Source: Cohnella sp. GbtcB17 (GTDB lineage Bacteria > Bacillota > Bacilli > Paenibacillales > Paenibacillaceae). From it: a stretch of 64,000 nt of DNA. A model generated the notes under the pieces. That model had not been told where the DNA came from. It was given only the letters and a program-made list of their open reading frames with translations, and ran no database searches. The stretch is taken from NCBI RefSeq assembly GCF_019091135.1, contig NZ_JAGXJW010000006.1, positions 39,983 through 103,982 on the forward strand, written 5' to 3'. Numbering within the stretch: the stretch's first letter is position 1; every line of letters begins with the position of its first letter. Made by a program: the position numbers and the translations under genes. Of the stretch, positions 6,782 to 15,267 are shown in pieces.

Positions 6782-8236
6782 ATGTCCAAATCGCTGACCG
6801 TCAATCTCGATCGGCTGCGTGACGTCTACAAGCAATGCGGCGATCTGGAGGTCAAGGAGTGGCGGTACGGGCCGGACCTGAAGCACCGGGCCGCCTCCGT
6901 GCACTTCAACACGTTGGCGGACAACGACATGAATTATATGAAAAGCGTCCTGCAGGATCTGTCGAACCATACGATCGGGCCTGGGCTCGACGTCACGCCG
7001 GAGATGATCCGCCTTTTTTTCGGCGCGCAGGGCGTATCCGCGAAAAGCGCGAGCATGGAGCGCGATTGGACGGCTGCCGACCGACTCCTGCTGCAAGGCT
7101 ACGCGGCACTGTTCGTCGACGGCTGGGATCAGGCGCTCTGCTTCGAGACGAAAAGACTGGAGGCCCGTCCGGTCGGGGAGCCGGAGACCGAGCCGGTCGT
7201 CCAGGGTCCGCGCGAGGGCACGGTCGAGGATCTGCAGAAAAACGTCGGCATGATCCGCATGCGGCTGCAGACGCCGGCGCTGAAGTTTCAATTTTTCAGA
7301 GCGGGCGGGCACTCCAGCACGAAAATCGGCTACGGGTACCTGGACAGCGTCGTCGATCCCAACCTGCTTGCCGAATTCGAGCGAAGGCTGCAGATCTGCA
7401 AAGGAAAGGGCGACATCATCGATACGTCCTTTATCGAGGAACTGATCGAGGATCGCCCGCTGTCGCCGTTTCCCCAGTTCCGGTATACGGAGCGGACAGA
7501 CGTAGCCGCAGCTTCCATGCTGAACGGCAAGATCGTTCTGCTGGTCGAGGGCTCCGGCTCGATTCTAATCTGTCCGGGTCTGTTCTTCGATCTGATGCAA
7601 TCGAGCGAAGACTACTATCAGCGCGTGCTCGTCTCGAACTTTATCCGCTGGCTTCGCTTCGTCGCCTTTTTGATCGCCATCTCGCTGCCCAGTCTGTACA
7701 TCGCGGTCTCGACGTTTCACACCGAGCTGATCCCGACCGTTCTGCTGCTCGCGATCGTCGACTCGCGCGAAGGCATTCCGTTCGGAGCTTTCGTCGAAGC
7801 CGTCATCATGGTGTTTTTCTTCGAGCTGCTCAAGGAGGCGGGCATCCGCCTGCCGAGAAACGTCGGTTCGGCGGTAAGCATCGTCGGCGCGTTGGTCATC
7901 GGGGAGGCCGCCATCAACGCGGGCATCGCGTCGCCGATCATGGTCGTCGTCGTCGCGCTGACGGGGATCGCCTCGTTCTCGCTGCCCCAGTACAACCTGT
8001 CTATCGCCCTGAGGCTGATTCAGTTCCCGCTGATGGCGCTCGCTTCGATGCTCGGCGGCTTCGGCATTTTGCTCGGCTACCTGTTCATCTGGCTCCATCT
8101 GGTCACCCTGACCTCGCTGAACATACCCTATCTGACGCCGCTCGCGCCCTGGAAGGCAGACCAGTTCCGCGATTCGCTCGTTCGCACCAGGCTGCCCGCG
8201 CTCATCCGGCGGCCGAGGCCGCCTCGTTCCACCTAA
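6782..8236 (+). CDS. Spore germination protein, GerA/GerKA family
   Basis: 484 residues; the A subunit of a germinant receptor in the spore inner membrane. A hydrophilic N-terminal domain (~1-270) precedes about five membrane segments (LRFVAFLIAISLPSLYIAVSTF, LIPTVLLLAIVDSR, IPFGAFVEAVIMVFFFELLKEAGIRLP, SAVSIVGALVIGEAAINAGI, IMVVVVALTGIASFSLP, LMALASMLGGFGILLGYLFI), with the family motif REGIPFG and EAGIRLPRNVGSAVSIVGALVIGEAA. ATG at 6782 has a modest GGGGAA ribosome binding site. First gene of an A-C-D-B operon; such operons are normally transcribed in the forespore by sigma G. Germinant not predictable. Confidence 0.93.
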   Translation: MSKSLTVNLDRLRDVYKQCGDLEVKEWRYGPDLKHRAASVHFNTLADNDMNYMKSVLQDLSNHTIGPGLDVTPEMIRLFFGAQGVSAKSASMERDWTAADRLLLQGYAALFVDGWDQALCFETKRLEARPVGEPETEPVVQGPREGTVEDLQKNVGMIRMRLQTPALKFQFFRAGGHSSTKIGYGYLDSVVDPNLLAEFERRLQICKGKGDIIDTSFIEELIEDRPLSPFPQFRYTERTDVAAASMLNGKIVLLVEGSGSILICPGLFFDLMQSSEDYYQRVLVSNFIRWLRFVAFLIAISLPSLYIAVSTFHTELIPTVLLLAIVDSREGIPFGAFVEAVIMVFFFELLKEAGIRLPRNVGSAVSIVGALVIGEAAINAGIASPIMVVVVALTGIASFSLPQYNLSIALRLIQFPLMALASMLGGFGILLGYLFIWLHLVTLTSLNIPYLTPLAPWKADQFRDSLVRTRLPALIRRPRPPRST

Positions 8237-8258
8237 TCTTCCGCCGCGGAGGTGCCGC

Positions 8259-9452
8259 ATGATACGCCGATACGCGACCTTGGGACGACTCCTCCTCCTC
8301 GCATCCATGCTCGGTCTGACGCTGACCGGCTGCGGCGACCGGGCCGAGATTCCGCAGAAAGGCTTCGTGATGGGGCTCGCGCTGGACGAGGCGCCCGGGG
8401 AGGCCATCGGGCTGACCGTGCAGATCTTCAAGCCCTCCCAGAACATCGTGGGGCGGGGCAAGCCGGACAAGGCCTACATCAATATCAAAACCGACGACGA
8501 GTCGGTGATCGAAGCGATGAGAGACATTACGATTCATCTCGGGCGAAAAGCCCAGTGGAGCCATATGCGGATCATCCTGGTGAGCGAGGCGCTCGCGCGC
8601 AAGCAATCGCTTCTGCGGCTGCTCGACTTTTTGTACCGCGATCACGAGCCCAGACTGACCACCCACCTGCTCGTCACCAAAGGAGAAGCGGCCGCTTACA
8701 TGGAGACGGCGCCTTACATCGAGAACTCGGTCAGTCAGCAATACTTCCTGAGCGAACAATCCTCGCACAAGATGACGGGCAAGTCGGTCTCTGCCAATCT
8801 GCTGCAGCTTGCGCTTCAATCCCGCAGTCCATCGGCGGTCGCGATGATCCCCTACCTGTACGAGCGGGATTCGCGCGGCGAATCGGCGCCTACCGTCGCC
8901 GGCGCGGCGATTCTCGTCGACGGACGGCTGCGGGAGGTCGTCCCGGCCGGGCTGCTCGAAGGCGTTCAAATGCTCGACGATGGCTACCAGAACGGGATCG
9001 TAGAGGTGCCTTGCTCTACCGATCCGAGCGCTCAACGCGCTCAACGGGAGGACTCGGTGGAGGTGCTGTCGACCAAGACAGAGATGCGGGTCCAGCCTGC
9101 TGGAGACCATCTCCATCTGATCTTCCGGCTGAAGGCCGTCACTGCGCTCTCGGAGCTCGTTTGCGGGCGGACGCTCGCACAGGAGCAGGAGCAAGCACTT
9201 GAGCGGCGGATCGAAAAAGCGATGGTGCAAACGATGAGCGAGAGCATGGATTGGCTTCTGCAAAAGCAGCTGGACGTTGTCGGCGCGGGAGACCGGCTGT
9301 TCGAGCGCCATACCGGGCTGTGGCGGCAATGGAAGCCGGATTGGCCGCGGCGGTTCGCCCGCTCTACGTACGAGGTGCACGCGGAAGCCACCATCCTTAC
9401 CTCGGGCACCAACATCGGCAAGCCGATCGACGACAGAATGGGTGATTCGTAA
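8259..9452 (+). CDS. Spore germination lipoprotein, Ger(x)C family
   Basis: 397 residues. A lipoprotein signal peptide ends in LTLTGC, with the lipidated Cys at residue 25, so the mature protein is anchored on the outer face of the spore inner membrane. The sequence follows the GerC plan: an N-terminal domain (GFVMGLALDEAPGEAIGLTVQIFKPS), a central region with HMRIILVSEALARKQSLLRLLDFLYRDHEPR, and a C-terminal domain around AVTALSELV and IEKAMVQTMSESMDWLLQKQLD. GGAGG lies upstream of the ATG. Works with the A and B subunits in one receptor complex. The stop overlaps the next start (TAATG), so the two are translationally coupled. Confidence 0.93.
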   Translation: MIRRYATLGRLLLLASMLGLTLTGCGDRAEIPQKGFVMGLALDEAPGEAIGLTVQIFKPSQNIVGRGKPDKAYINIKTDDESVIEAMRDITIHLGRKAQWSHMRIILVSEALARKQSLLRLLDFLYRDHEPRLTTHLLVTKGEAAAYMETAPYIENSVSQQYFLSEQSSHKMTGKSVSANLLQLALQSRSPSAVAMIPYLYERDSRGESAPTVAGAAILVDGRLREVVPAGLLEGVQMLDDGYQNGIVEVPCSTDPSAQRAQREDSVEVLSTKTEMRVQPAGDHLHLIFRLKAVTALSELVCGRTLAQEQEQALERRIEKAMVQTMSESMDWLLQKQLDVVGAGDRLFERHTGLWRQWKPDWPRRFARSTYEVHAEATILTSGTNIGKPIDDRMGDS

Positions 9453-9685
9453 TGCGGTTGCTGCTGTTTGCGGCGCTCGTCGGCTTTCTGGCGCACGATT
9501 GGACGGTCGGCGGACTGCGAAGCGCGAGACCGCGGGTCAAGCTCGTCTATGCGCTGCTGCTGGCGGCCGCCGGCTACCACATGCTGATCGTCATGGGGAC
9601 GATTAACGCGCCGTCCTACTACGACCTCTTCGTGCGAATCTACGGCGGGGGCGCGAAGCGCATCATCGCTCATCTCAAGCCGTAA
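9452..9685 (+). CDS. Small two-helix membrane protein, probable germinant-receptor D subunit
   Basis: 77 residues with two predicted membrane segments (LLLFAALVGFLAHDW near the N-terminus; LVYALLLAAAGYHMLIVMG at ~31-49) and a short basic tail ending GGGAKRIIAHLKP. Its ATG overlaps the gerC stop and gerB starts 12 nt after it, so it is embedded in the ger operon. Size, topology and position match the small D-subunit proteins described beside Bacillus germinant receptors, which modulate receptor function. Similarity to any named D protein was not tested, so function is inferred from context. Confidence 0.75.
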   Translation: MRLLLFAALVGFLAHDWTVGGLRSARPRVKLVYALLLAAAGYHMLIVMGTINAPSYYDLFVRIYGGGAKRIIAHLKP

Positions 9686-9697
9686 GGAGGATCCTAT

Positions 9698-10792
9698 GTG
9701 AAAAACGCGATAACGCCGAAGCAGATCGCCGTGCTGCTGTTCGTTTTTTTGACGGGCTCCTCTATCATCAATATTCCGGCACCGCTCATCCTGCTCAGCG
9801 GCAACGAGGCCTGGATCTGCCTGCTCGCGGCCGCGGGGCTCGGAATGCTCCTTCTGATCCCGCTCGTCGGCCTCGCCCGCCGGTTCCCCGGCATGGACTT
9901 CGTCGAGTACGGCTCCAAGCTGCTGACGCGGCCTGTAGCCGTCGCGCTCGGCCTTCTGCTCCTGATGCTGCAGATTCACACGGTGGCGGGCATCGTCACG
10001 GATATATCCATGTTTCTCAAGAGCTCGATGATGCGCAATACGTTTTTTGGCTACTTTACGATCCTGACCTCGCTCGCTGTGGCGCTCACGGCCCGAGTCG
10101 GCGTCGGCCGGTTCGCCGGCATGTTCGGCTTGCTGATGATCTCCGTCATGCTGTTCGTCGTTTTTAATATATCGTTGGCTTCGCCGGGCGTTCACCCGAA
10201 CTTTTTGCTCCCGATTCTCGACGAGGGGGTTAAGCCGGTCTTGCACGGCATTTATTTTATTTACGGTTTTCCGTACGGGGAGCTGGCCTTGTTCTGCATG
10301 CTGCTGCCGTATGTGCGATTCGGGGACAAGGACCGCATCGGGGCGAAAATGACGCTGGCCGTCGCGCTGAACGCGGCTTCGCTGCTCGCCGTCACGCTGG
10401 CTACCGTGCTCGTCTTCGGTCCGATCGCGGGGGAGCGCAAGTATTCGATGTTCGAGGTCGCGCGCACGGTCTATGTGACCGAGATCTTCGAGCGGCTGGA
10501 GGCGCTGATGGGTTATTCCATGATCGTCGCGTCCTTCATGAAGGCGACCATCGTGCTCTTCACCGCCCATCTGACCTTGAACAGCGTGCTCAAGCTGCCC
10601 CGGGACAATCGCCAGCTGCTGTTTCCGCTCGCCTTTTTTACGGCGCTCATCTCGCTCGCAGCCGGCTTTCGCGGCGAAGCGTACTGGAACTTCATCGTCT
10701 CCGGCATACATCCGTTGTGGGTGCTCACTTGCGGCACGGTGCCGCTGCTCGTCGCGTACGCAGTATCGCTTGCGCGCAGGCGGGCGGCCTGA
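9698..10792 (+). CDS. Spore germination protein, GerB/GerAB (endospore permease) family
   Basis: 364 residues, about ten membrane segments, APC-type transporter fold. GerAB family features include ITPKQIAVLLFVFLTGSSIINIPA at the start, GNEAWICLLAAAGLGMLLLIPLV, HPNFLLPILDEGVKPVLHGIYFIYGFPYGELALFCMLLPYV (the conserved LP..GxxP block) and FERLEALMGYSMIVASFMKATI. The B subunit binds the germinant in characterised receptors. GTG start at 9698 follows AAGGAGG with 7 nt spacing; the nearby ATG two bases earlier is out of frame and meets a stop at once. Last gene of the A-C-D-B operon, with only 46 nt before the hybrid kinase start. Confidence 0.93.
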   Translation: MKNAITPKQIAVLLFVFLTGSSIINIPAPLILLSGNEAWICLLAAAGLGMLLLIPLVGLARRFPGMDFVEYGSKLLTRPVAVALGLLLLMLQIHTVAGIVTDISMFLKSSMMRNTFFGYFTILTSLAVALTARVGVGRFAGMFGLLMISVMLFVVFNISLASPGVHPNFLLPILDEGVKPVLHGIYFIYGFPYGELALFCMLLPYVRFGDKDRIGAKMTLAVALNAASLLAVTLATVLVFGPIAGERKYSMFEVARTVYVTEIFERLEALMGYSMIVASFMKATIVLFTAHLTLNSVLKLPRDNRQLLFPLAFFTALISLAAGFRGEAYWNFIVSGIHPLWVLTCGTVPLLVAYAVSLARRRAA

Positions 10793-10838
10793 TCGCTTCG
10801 GTAGAGGAATTTCGCGCTTTTTGTCGAACCCGTATCCT

Positions 10839-13800
10839 ATGATGAAAAAAAGAACCATTCTGGCCGCCGTCGGGCTGTTCCTGATCGTACTGACGGGGAT
10901 TCGTCTCGCCTGGATCGGCCTGCAGACGAACGACGCGCGAGCGGAGGCCGTTAACGGCCTGCTGGACCTAACCGACTGGGACCCGGCGTCCAAGCCGACA
11001 TTTTCCTTGTCCGGACGATGGACGTTCTATCCCTCGCAGCTCGTCGTGACCGGCTTCGAGGGCGCGTCCGAGCCGGAGGACGAAGCCGCCCGAACGTTAA
11101 AGGTGCCGGGCAGCTGGAAGAAGGCGTTCGGGCTTTCAAACGAAGATATTGTCGGGTATGGAACCTACCGGCTGCGCATCCTGCTGCCGCCCGGCGGCCT
11201 GCCGGGGCAGGAACTGACGGTCCGCGTGCCCGGGATCTCCTCGTCGTCGGCGCTATACGTGAACGGGCTCCTGAGAGGCAGCTCGGGACGACCGGCGGAT
11301 CGCGCCGCTGATTACACCGCAGGCATCGTACCTTATTCCGTCACGTTCGCCGCCGCTGGCGACGTGCTGGATCTCGCGCTTCAGGCGGCCAATTACGACG
11401 ACCGCGTCAGAGGCGGCTTGATGGAGGCCGTCCGGTTCGGCACCGCCCAAGCGATGAGCCGAACGCAGCGCGTGACCGACGGCGTCCAAGCTGCATTGAT
11501 TCTGCTGGCGGCGATGCATGCCTTGTACGCGATCGCGCTCTACTTCATCGGGGCGCGGCAGCGAGCGCTTCTGCTCTTTTCCCTGCTGAACCTTTGCGGC
11601 GCGCTCTCCATCCTGTGCAACGAAGACCGGCTGCTGTCCGTCTGGTTCGGAGTCGGCTTCGAGGCGACCTACAAAGTTTTCTACTTGTCGTACCTGTGCG
11701 CAGCTGCGCTTCTGTTGCAATACCTGCGAAGTCTGCTGCCCGAATTCCGGATTCTTCGGCATGTTCGCTGGCACTTCGCCGCATGCGTCCTCTTCGGGGC
11801 CTTCGTGCTGGCCGCTCCGGTTCGGATTTTCACCTCCCCGCTGGCCGACGGCCTCCATACCGTACTGCTTCTCGCTGCATTCGTTACCGCCCCGATCGTC
11901 ATCTATCTCGCGGTTCGCCAAGGGGCGCCGGACGCCGTCTATCTGCTGCTTGCCGCGGTCGCGATCGCCTGGAATCTCGCTTGGGGGATTTTCGGCTATA
12001 CGTTCTCGCTGGACAGCGGTTATTATCCGTTCGACCTGCTCGCCTTTTTCGTAATGCTCGCGCTCTATTGGTTCAAGCGGTACTTCCGCAATGCCGCCGA
12101 GACTGTCCGATTGGCCGAGCGTCTCCGGGCAGCCGACAAACGCAAGGACGAATTCCTCGTCCACACCTCGCACGAGCTGCGCAACCCGCTGCACGGCATG
12201 CTGAACATGGCCCAGGCCGTGCTCGACAGCGGCGAGCGGACCGGAGAGGCCGCCAATCGGGACCGCCTTGCTCTGCTTGTCGCGATGGGCAAGCGGATGT
12301 CGATCCTTTTGGGCGACCTTATCGATCTCAACCGGCTGCGGGAGGACCGCCTGTCGGTGAACCCCGCGCCGCTCCGGCTGCAGACGGAAGCCGCGGGCGT
12401 GCTGGACATGGTCCGGTTCATGGCGGCAGGCAAGCCTGTCTTGCTTGAGAACCGGGTGCCGGATTCGCTGCCGGCGGCGCTGGCGGACGAGAACCGCCTG
12501 GTGCAGATCTTGTTTAATCTGCTGCATAATGCGGTCAAATTCACGAACGAGGGCCGCGTCTGGATCGAAGCGGACGTCGAGGGCGACGAGATCGTCGTGC
12601 GGGTCGCAGATACCGGTATCGGGATGGACGCGGACACGGCTGCGCGCATCTTCCAGCCTTACGAGCAAGGCGCGCTCCAGCCGGATACGAACGCGGCGGG
12701 GTTCGGATTGGGGCTTGCGATCAGCAAGCGATTGGTGGAGCTTCACGGCGGACGGTTGACGGTCGATTCGGCGCCAGGCGTCGGCTCGGTATTCCGGTTT
12801 GCGCTGCCCGTTGCGGAGCTGGCATCTTCAGCCGGTATCTTGTCGAACCGGCTGAGCACGGACCGCGGCAACGCTGGCCCGGCGCACGTGGAAGACGGCT
12901 CCTCGGGCACGGATCGCGCCTACTCGGCGCAGCTCGAAGTCGCAGCGGCTCTGCAGGCCCAGGAGGCGGCGGAGGCCAAGACCATCGCGACGGCGACTGA
13001 CGCTTCTACTGAAGCGCCTCCGCGCGGCGATCGCGCCCGCATCCTTGCCGTCGACGACGATCCGGTCAATCTGCGTGTGCTCGAGCATGCGCTGCCCGCC
13101 GCGCTTTACGAGATCAAGACGACGACGAGCGGCGCGGAAGCGCTGGCTCTTTTGAACGCAGGTCCCTGGGATTTGTTGATCGCGGACGTCATGATGCCCG
13201 ACATCTCGGGCTACGAGGTCGCGCGTTCCGTCCGCCATATTTTTTCGCCGTCCGAGCTGCCGATATTGCTGCTCACGGCGCGCTATCGTCCCGAAGATAT
13301 CGAGGCGGGCTATCTGGCGGAAGCCAACGACTACGTCGTCAAGCCCGCCGATGCGAAGGAGCTGCGGATGCGGGTCAAGGCGCTCACCGATGTGGCGCGG
13401 GCCGCCCGGGAGCAGAAACGTCTCGAGGCGGCTTGGCTGCAGGCGCAAATACAGCCGCATTTCCTGTTCAATACGCTTAACTCCATCGCCGCGCTCGCGG
13501 ACGTCGATACGGAGCGTATGCGCGACCTGCTGTCCGCGTTCGGGGACTACCTGCGGGCCAGCTTCGACTCCGCGAACTCGGATCGGCTCGTACCGCTCGG
13601 CAAGGAGCTGGACCTCGTTCGGGCCTATCTATACATCGAAAAGGAGCGATTCGGCGACCGGATTCGCATCGTCTGGGAGACGGAGGACCATCTACATCTG
13701 CTTATTCCCCCATTGTCCGTTCAGCCGCTGGTCGAGAATGCCGTTCGGCACGGCGCGCTGAGACGCTCCGAGGGCGGCACCGTCTGCATTCGAATCCGGG

Positions 13801-14057
13801 AGATCGGGGGCGCGGTCGAAATCTCGATCGAGGACGATGGAGCGGGGATGACGCCCGATAGGCTACTGGGTGCGCAACAGCACGGGGGATTACCCGACGG
13901 GACTTCGGGACGTCCGGCCGGTATCGGCTTGGCCAATACCGATCGTCGTCTGAAGCAGCTCTACGGCAAGGGCCTGCTTGTTCGCAGCCGTCCCGGCGGC
14001 GGGACGATCGTCTCGTTCGTCGTGCCTAAGCCCGCGCGCCGGCTTGCAGCGGAGTAG
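10839..14057 (+). CDS. Hybrid sensor kinase: 7TM sensor, HisKA, receiver and LytS-type kinase module
   Basis: About 1072 residues. Order: signal/first TM (~5-20), extracellular galactose-binding-like 7TMR-DISM domain (~40-220), seven membrane segments (~230-415), HisKA with phospho-acceptor in HTSHELRNPLHGM (~445), HATPase with NLLHNAVKFTNEG (~555) and GFGLGLAISKRLVELHGG, a linker, a receiver domain (VDDDPVN; DVMMPD Asp ~782; VVKPAD Lys), then a second transmitter of the His_kinase/LytS type with QIQPHFLFNTLNS (~872) and GHAxGxG-like ATP-binding GAGMTP/GIGLAN. ATG at 10839 lacks a close ribosome binding site; TTG at 10821 behind GAGGAA is an alternative. Signal unknown; no separate response regulator adjoins it. 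Confidence 0.9.
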   Translation: MMKKRTILAAVGLFLIVLTGIRLAWIGLQTNDARAEAVNGLLDLTDWDPASKPTFSLSGRWTFYPSQLVVTGFEGASEPEDEAARTLKVPGSWKKAFGLSNEDIVGYGTYRLRILLPPGGLPGQELTVRVPGISSSSALYVNGLLRGSSGRPADRAADYTAGIVPYSVTFAAAGDVLDLALQAANYDDRVRGGLMEAVRFGTAQAMSRTQRVTDGVQAALILLAAMHALYAIALYFIGARQRALLLFSLLNLCGALSILCNEDRLLSVWFGVGFEATYKVFYLSYLCAAALLLQYLRSLLPEFRILRHVRWHFAACVLFGAFVLAAPVRIFTSPLADGLHTVLLLAAFVTAPIVIYLAVRQGAPDAVYLLLAAVAIAWNLAWGIFGYTFSLDSGYYPFDLLAFFVMLALYWFKRYFRNAAETVRLAERLRAADKRKDEFLVHTSHELRNPLHGMLNMAQAVLDSGERTGEAANRDRLALLVAMGKRMSILLGDLIDLNRLREDRLSVNPAPLRLQTEAAGVLDMVRFMAAGKPVLLENRVPDSLPAALADENRLVQILFNLLHNAVKFTNEGRVWIEADVEGDEIVVRVADTGIGMDADTAARIFQPYEQGALQPDTNAAGFGLGLAISKRLVELHGGRLTVDSAPGVGSVFRFALPVAELASSAGILSNRLSTDRGNAGPAHVEDGSSGTDRAYSAQLEVAAALQAQEAAEAKTIATATDASTEAPPRGDRARILAVDDDPVNLRVLEHALPAALYEIKTTTSGAEALALLNAGPWDLLIADVMMPDISGYEVARSVRHIFSPSELPILLLTARYRPEDIEAGYLAEANDYVVKPADAKELRMRVKALTDVARAAREQKRLEAAWLQAQIQPHFLFNTLNSIAALADVDTERMRDLLSAFGDYLRASFDSANSDRLVPLGKELDLVRAYLYIEKERFGDRIRIVWETEDHLHLLIPPLSVQPLVENAVRHGALRRSEGGTVCIRIREIGGAVEISIEDDGAGMTPDRLLGAQQHGGLPDGTSGRPAGIGLANTDRRLKQLYGKGLLVRSRPGGGTIVSFVVPKPARRLAAE

Positions 14058-14061
14058 CCGT

Positions 14062-14079
14062 CGCGGCACTGGTGCCGCG
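14062..14079. terminator. GC-rich hairpin after the hybrid kinase gene
   Basis: Perfect inverted repeat CGCGGCAC-TG-GTGCCGCG five bases after the kinase stop. There is no T-tract, so it may be a transcript-end stem rather than a standard intrinsic terminator. Confidence 0.45.
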
Positions 14080-14083
14080 GGTA

Positions 14084-14173
14084 TAAGACGCCGGCGCATT
14101 TTTATTCCGCCGCGCACCGCCGTTCTCTCGCGCTTAAGCCGCCAGCGCATCGTTATTCCACCGCACACAGCCG
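14084..14173. repeat. Direct repeat pair with 51-bp offset
   Basis: Two 39-bp units at 14084-14122 and 14135-14173 match at about 32 positions, sharing TAAG-CGCC-GCGCAT--TTATTCC-CCGC. They fill the gap between convergent genes; no gene is seen here. Confidence 0.6.
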
Positions 14174-14228
14174 CACACAGCCGACCGCCCCCGCTCTCAG
14201 AGCGACCGGTCTTCTCCCACCCGCGCCA

Positions 14229-15083
14229 TCAACCCTGTGCGAGATACTCCCCTTCATAAATCGCCTTCACGCGATCCAGCACAGCTTGGGCTTGCTCTTG
14301 AAACTTCAATTCCTTTACGCGGCCCTTCTCCAGATAGACGCCCGTCTCCGCGCGATGCTCCCCGAACGCGCCCTCGTACAAGCGATCGGCGCCGAGGGTA
14401 GGCGGGGAGAAGAACAGCTTCATGAGGTATTTTACGACGAGGGGAAGCCCGGATTGTTTCCCCTTTCGAAGCGTATTGTTGCTGCCCGGATCGACGCTGC
14501 GAATCCGGATGCCGTCCTTCAGCAGCCGCGGGGCGGCCGCTTGCGTCCAGAGCGAGAGCGCGAGCTTGGAGGCGGCGTAAGGCCCGAGCAGCTTGCGGAA
14601 GGTCTTGGGACGTTCCAGCGATTCGATGCTCAACGCCTTCACGTACTTAAACGCCGTGGACGAGGTATTGATCACCGTTTTAAGGCTGCCTTGCTCTAAA
14701 CTCCCCATGAGCTCCATCGTAATGATATAAGGAACGACGGTCATCAGCTCGTAATGCCGCTCCCGTCCTTGCGCCGAATAGCTCAGCTCGGGAAAGGACC
14801 CGCCGGCGTTGTTGAACAACACGTCGATCCGCGGCTCCTTGGCTTTAATCTCTTCCAGAACCCGCCGCAAGCCGGCAAAATCGGCGAGGTCCGCCGTTTG
14901 ATACACGCGAAGCTGTCCGCGTCGCAAGGCTTCCCGGATATTCGGATCGTCCGCGGGGAAGTTGGAACGGATGACAGCCGCGACCTGCCAGTTTTCCGCC
15001 AGCAGTTTCCTCGTTAATTCCAGGCCGATTCCAGCGCCTGCGCCCGTAACCAGCGCAATATTTTCTCGTTTATCATTGTTCAT
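14229..15083 (-). CDS. Short-chain dehydrogenase in a MerR-controlled divergon
   Basis: 284 residues. TGAGAGIGLELTRKL gives the cofactor site (~13-27); IDVLFNNAGGSFPEL, INTSSTAFKY and the catalytic YAASKLALSLWTQAA follow, then RSVDPGSNNTL. The C-terminal extension to ~284 residues resembles protochlorophyllide-reductase/retinol-dehydrogenase-like SDRs (with a long loop between the Ser and Tyr strands). ATG at 15081-15083 follows AAGGAGG with 10 nt spacing. It is transcribed divergently from the MerR gene, from a promoter whose 19-bp spacer holds a palindrome, so MerR induction is expected. Confidence 0.88.
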   Translation of the reverse strand: MNNDKRENIALVTGAGAGIGLELTRKLLAENWQVAAVIRSNFPADDPNIREALRRGQLRVYQTADLADFAGLRRVLEEIKAKEPRIDVLFNNAGGSFPELSYSAQGRERHYELMTVVPYIITMELMGSLEQGSLKTVINTSSTAFKYVKALSIESLERPKTFRKLLGPYAASKLALSLWTQAAAPRLLKDGIRIRSVDPGSNNTLRKGKQSGLPLVVKYLMKLFFSPPTLGADRLYEGAFGEHRAETGVYLEKGRVKELKFQEQAQAVLDRVKAIYEGEYLAQG

Positions 15084-15135
15084 TCGTCGTACGCCTCCTT
15101 CGGATGCCGGGGCGCCGTTCGCCCCATTAGCGCAC

Positions 15136-15166
15136 ATTTTAAAAGTTGGAGTCGACTCCAAGTCAA
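15136..15166 (-). promoter_or_regulatory. MerR-type promoter of the SDR gene (19-bp spacer, palindrome)
   Basis: On the minus strand TTGACT (complement of 15161-15166) and TAAAAT (complement of 15136-15141) are 19 nt apart, the over-long spacing typical of MerR-activated promoters. The spacer holds the perfect palindrome TTGGAGTCGACTCCAA (15146-15161). Confidence 0.82.
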
Positions 15167-15204
15167 GCGTGTCGCCATCAAGCTCCGACCTTCGTTCGAC
15201 TCGC

Positions 15205-15235
15205 TTGACTTGGAGCCAGCTCCAAGATGTACAAT
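15205..15235 (+). promoter_or_regulatory. MerR-type promoter of the MerR gene (19-bp spacer, palindrome)
   Basis: TTGACT (15205-15210) and TACAAT (15230-15235) are 19 nt apart, with CTTGGAGC-CA-GCTCCAAG (15209-15226) in the spacer. The outer half-sites match those in the SDR promoter, supporting autoregulation by the same protein. Confidence 0.82.
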
Positions 15236-15267
15236 GCAAGCAGAAGCAACTTCCGGGAGGGGTTTGG

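Noticed and set aside
9041..10993. 650-codon minus-strand frame across the gerC-gerB region
   Set aside because: Overlaps three well-supported ger genes; composition rich in Arg/Gln/His is typical of antisense frames in GC-rich DNA.
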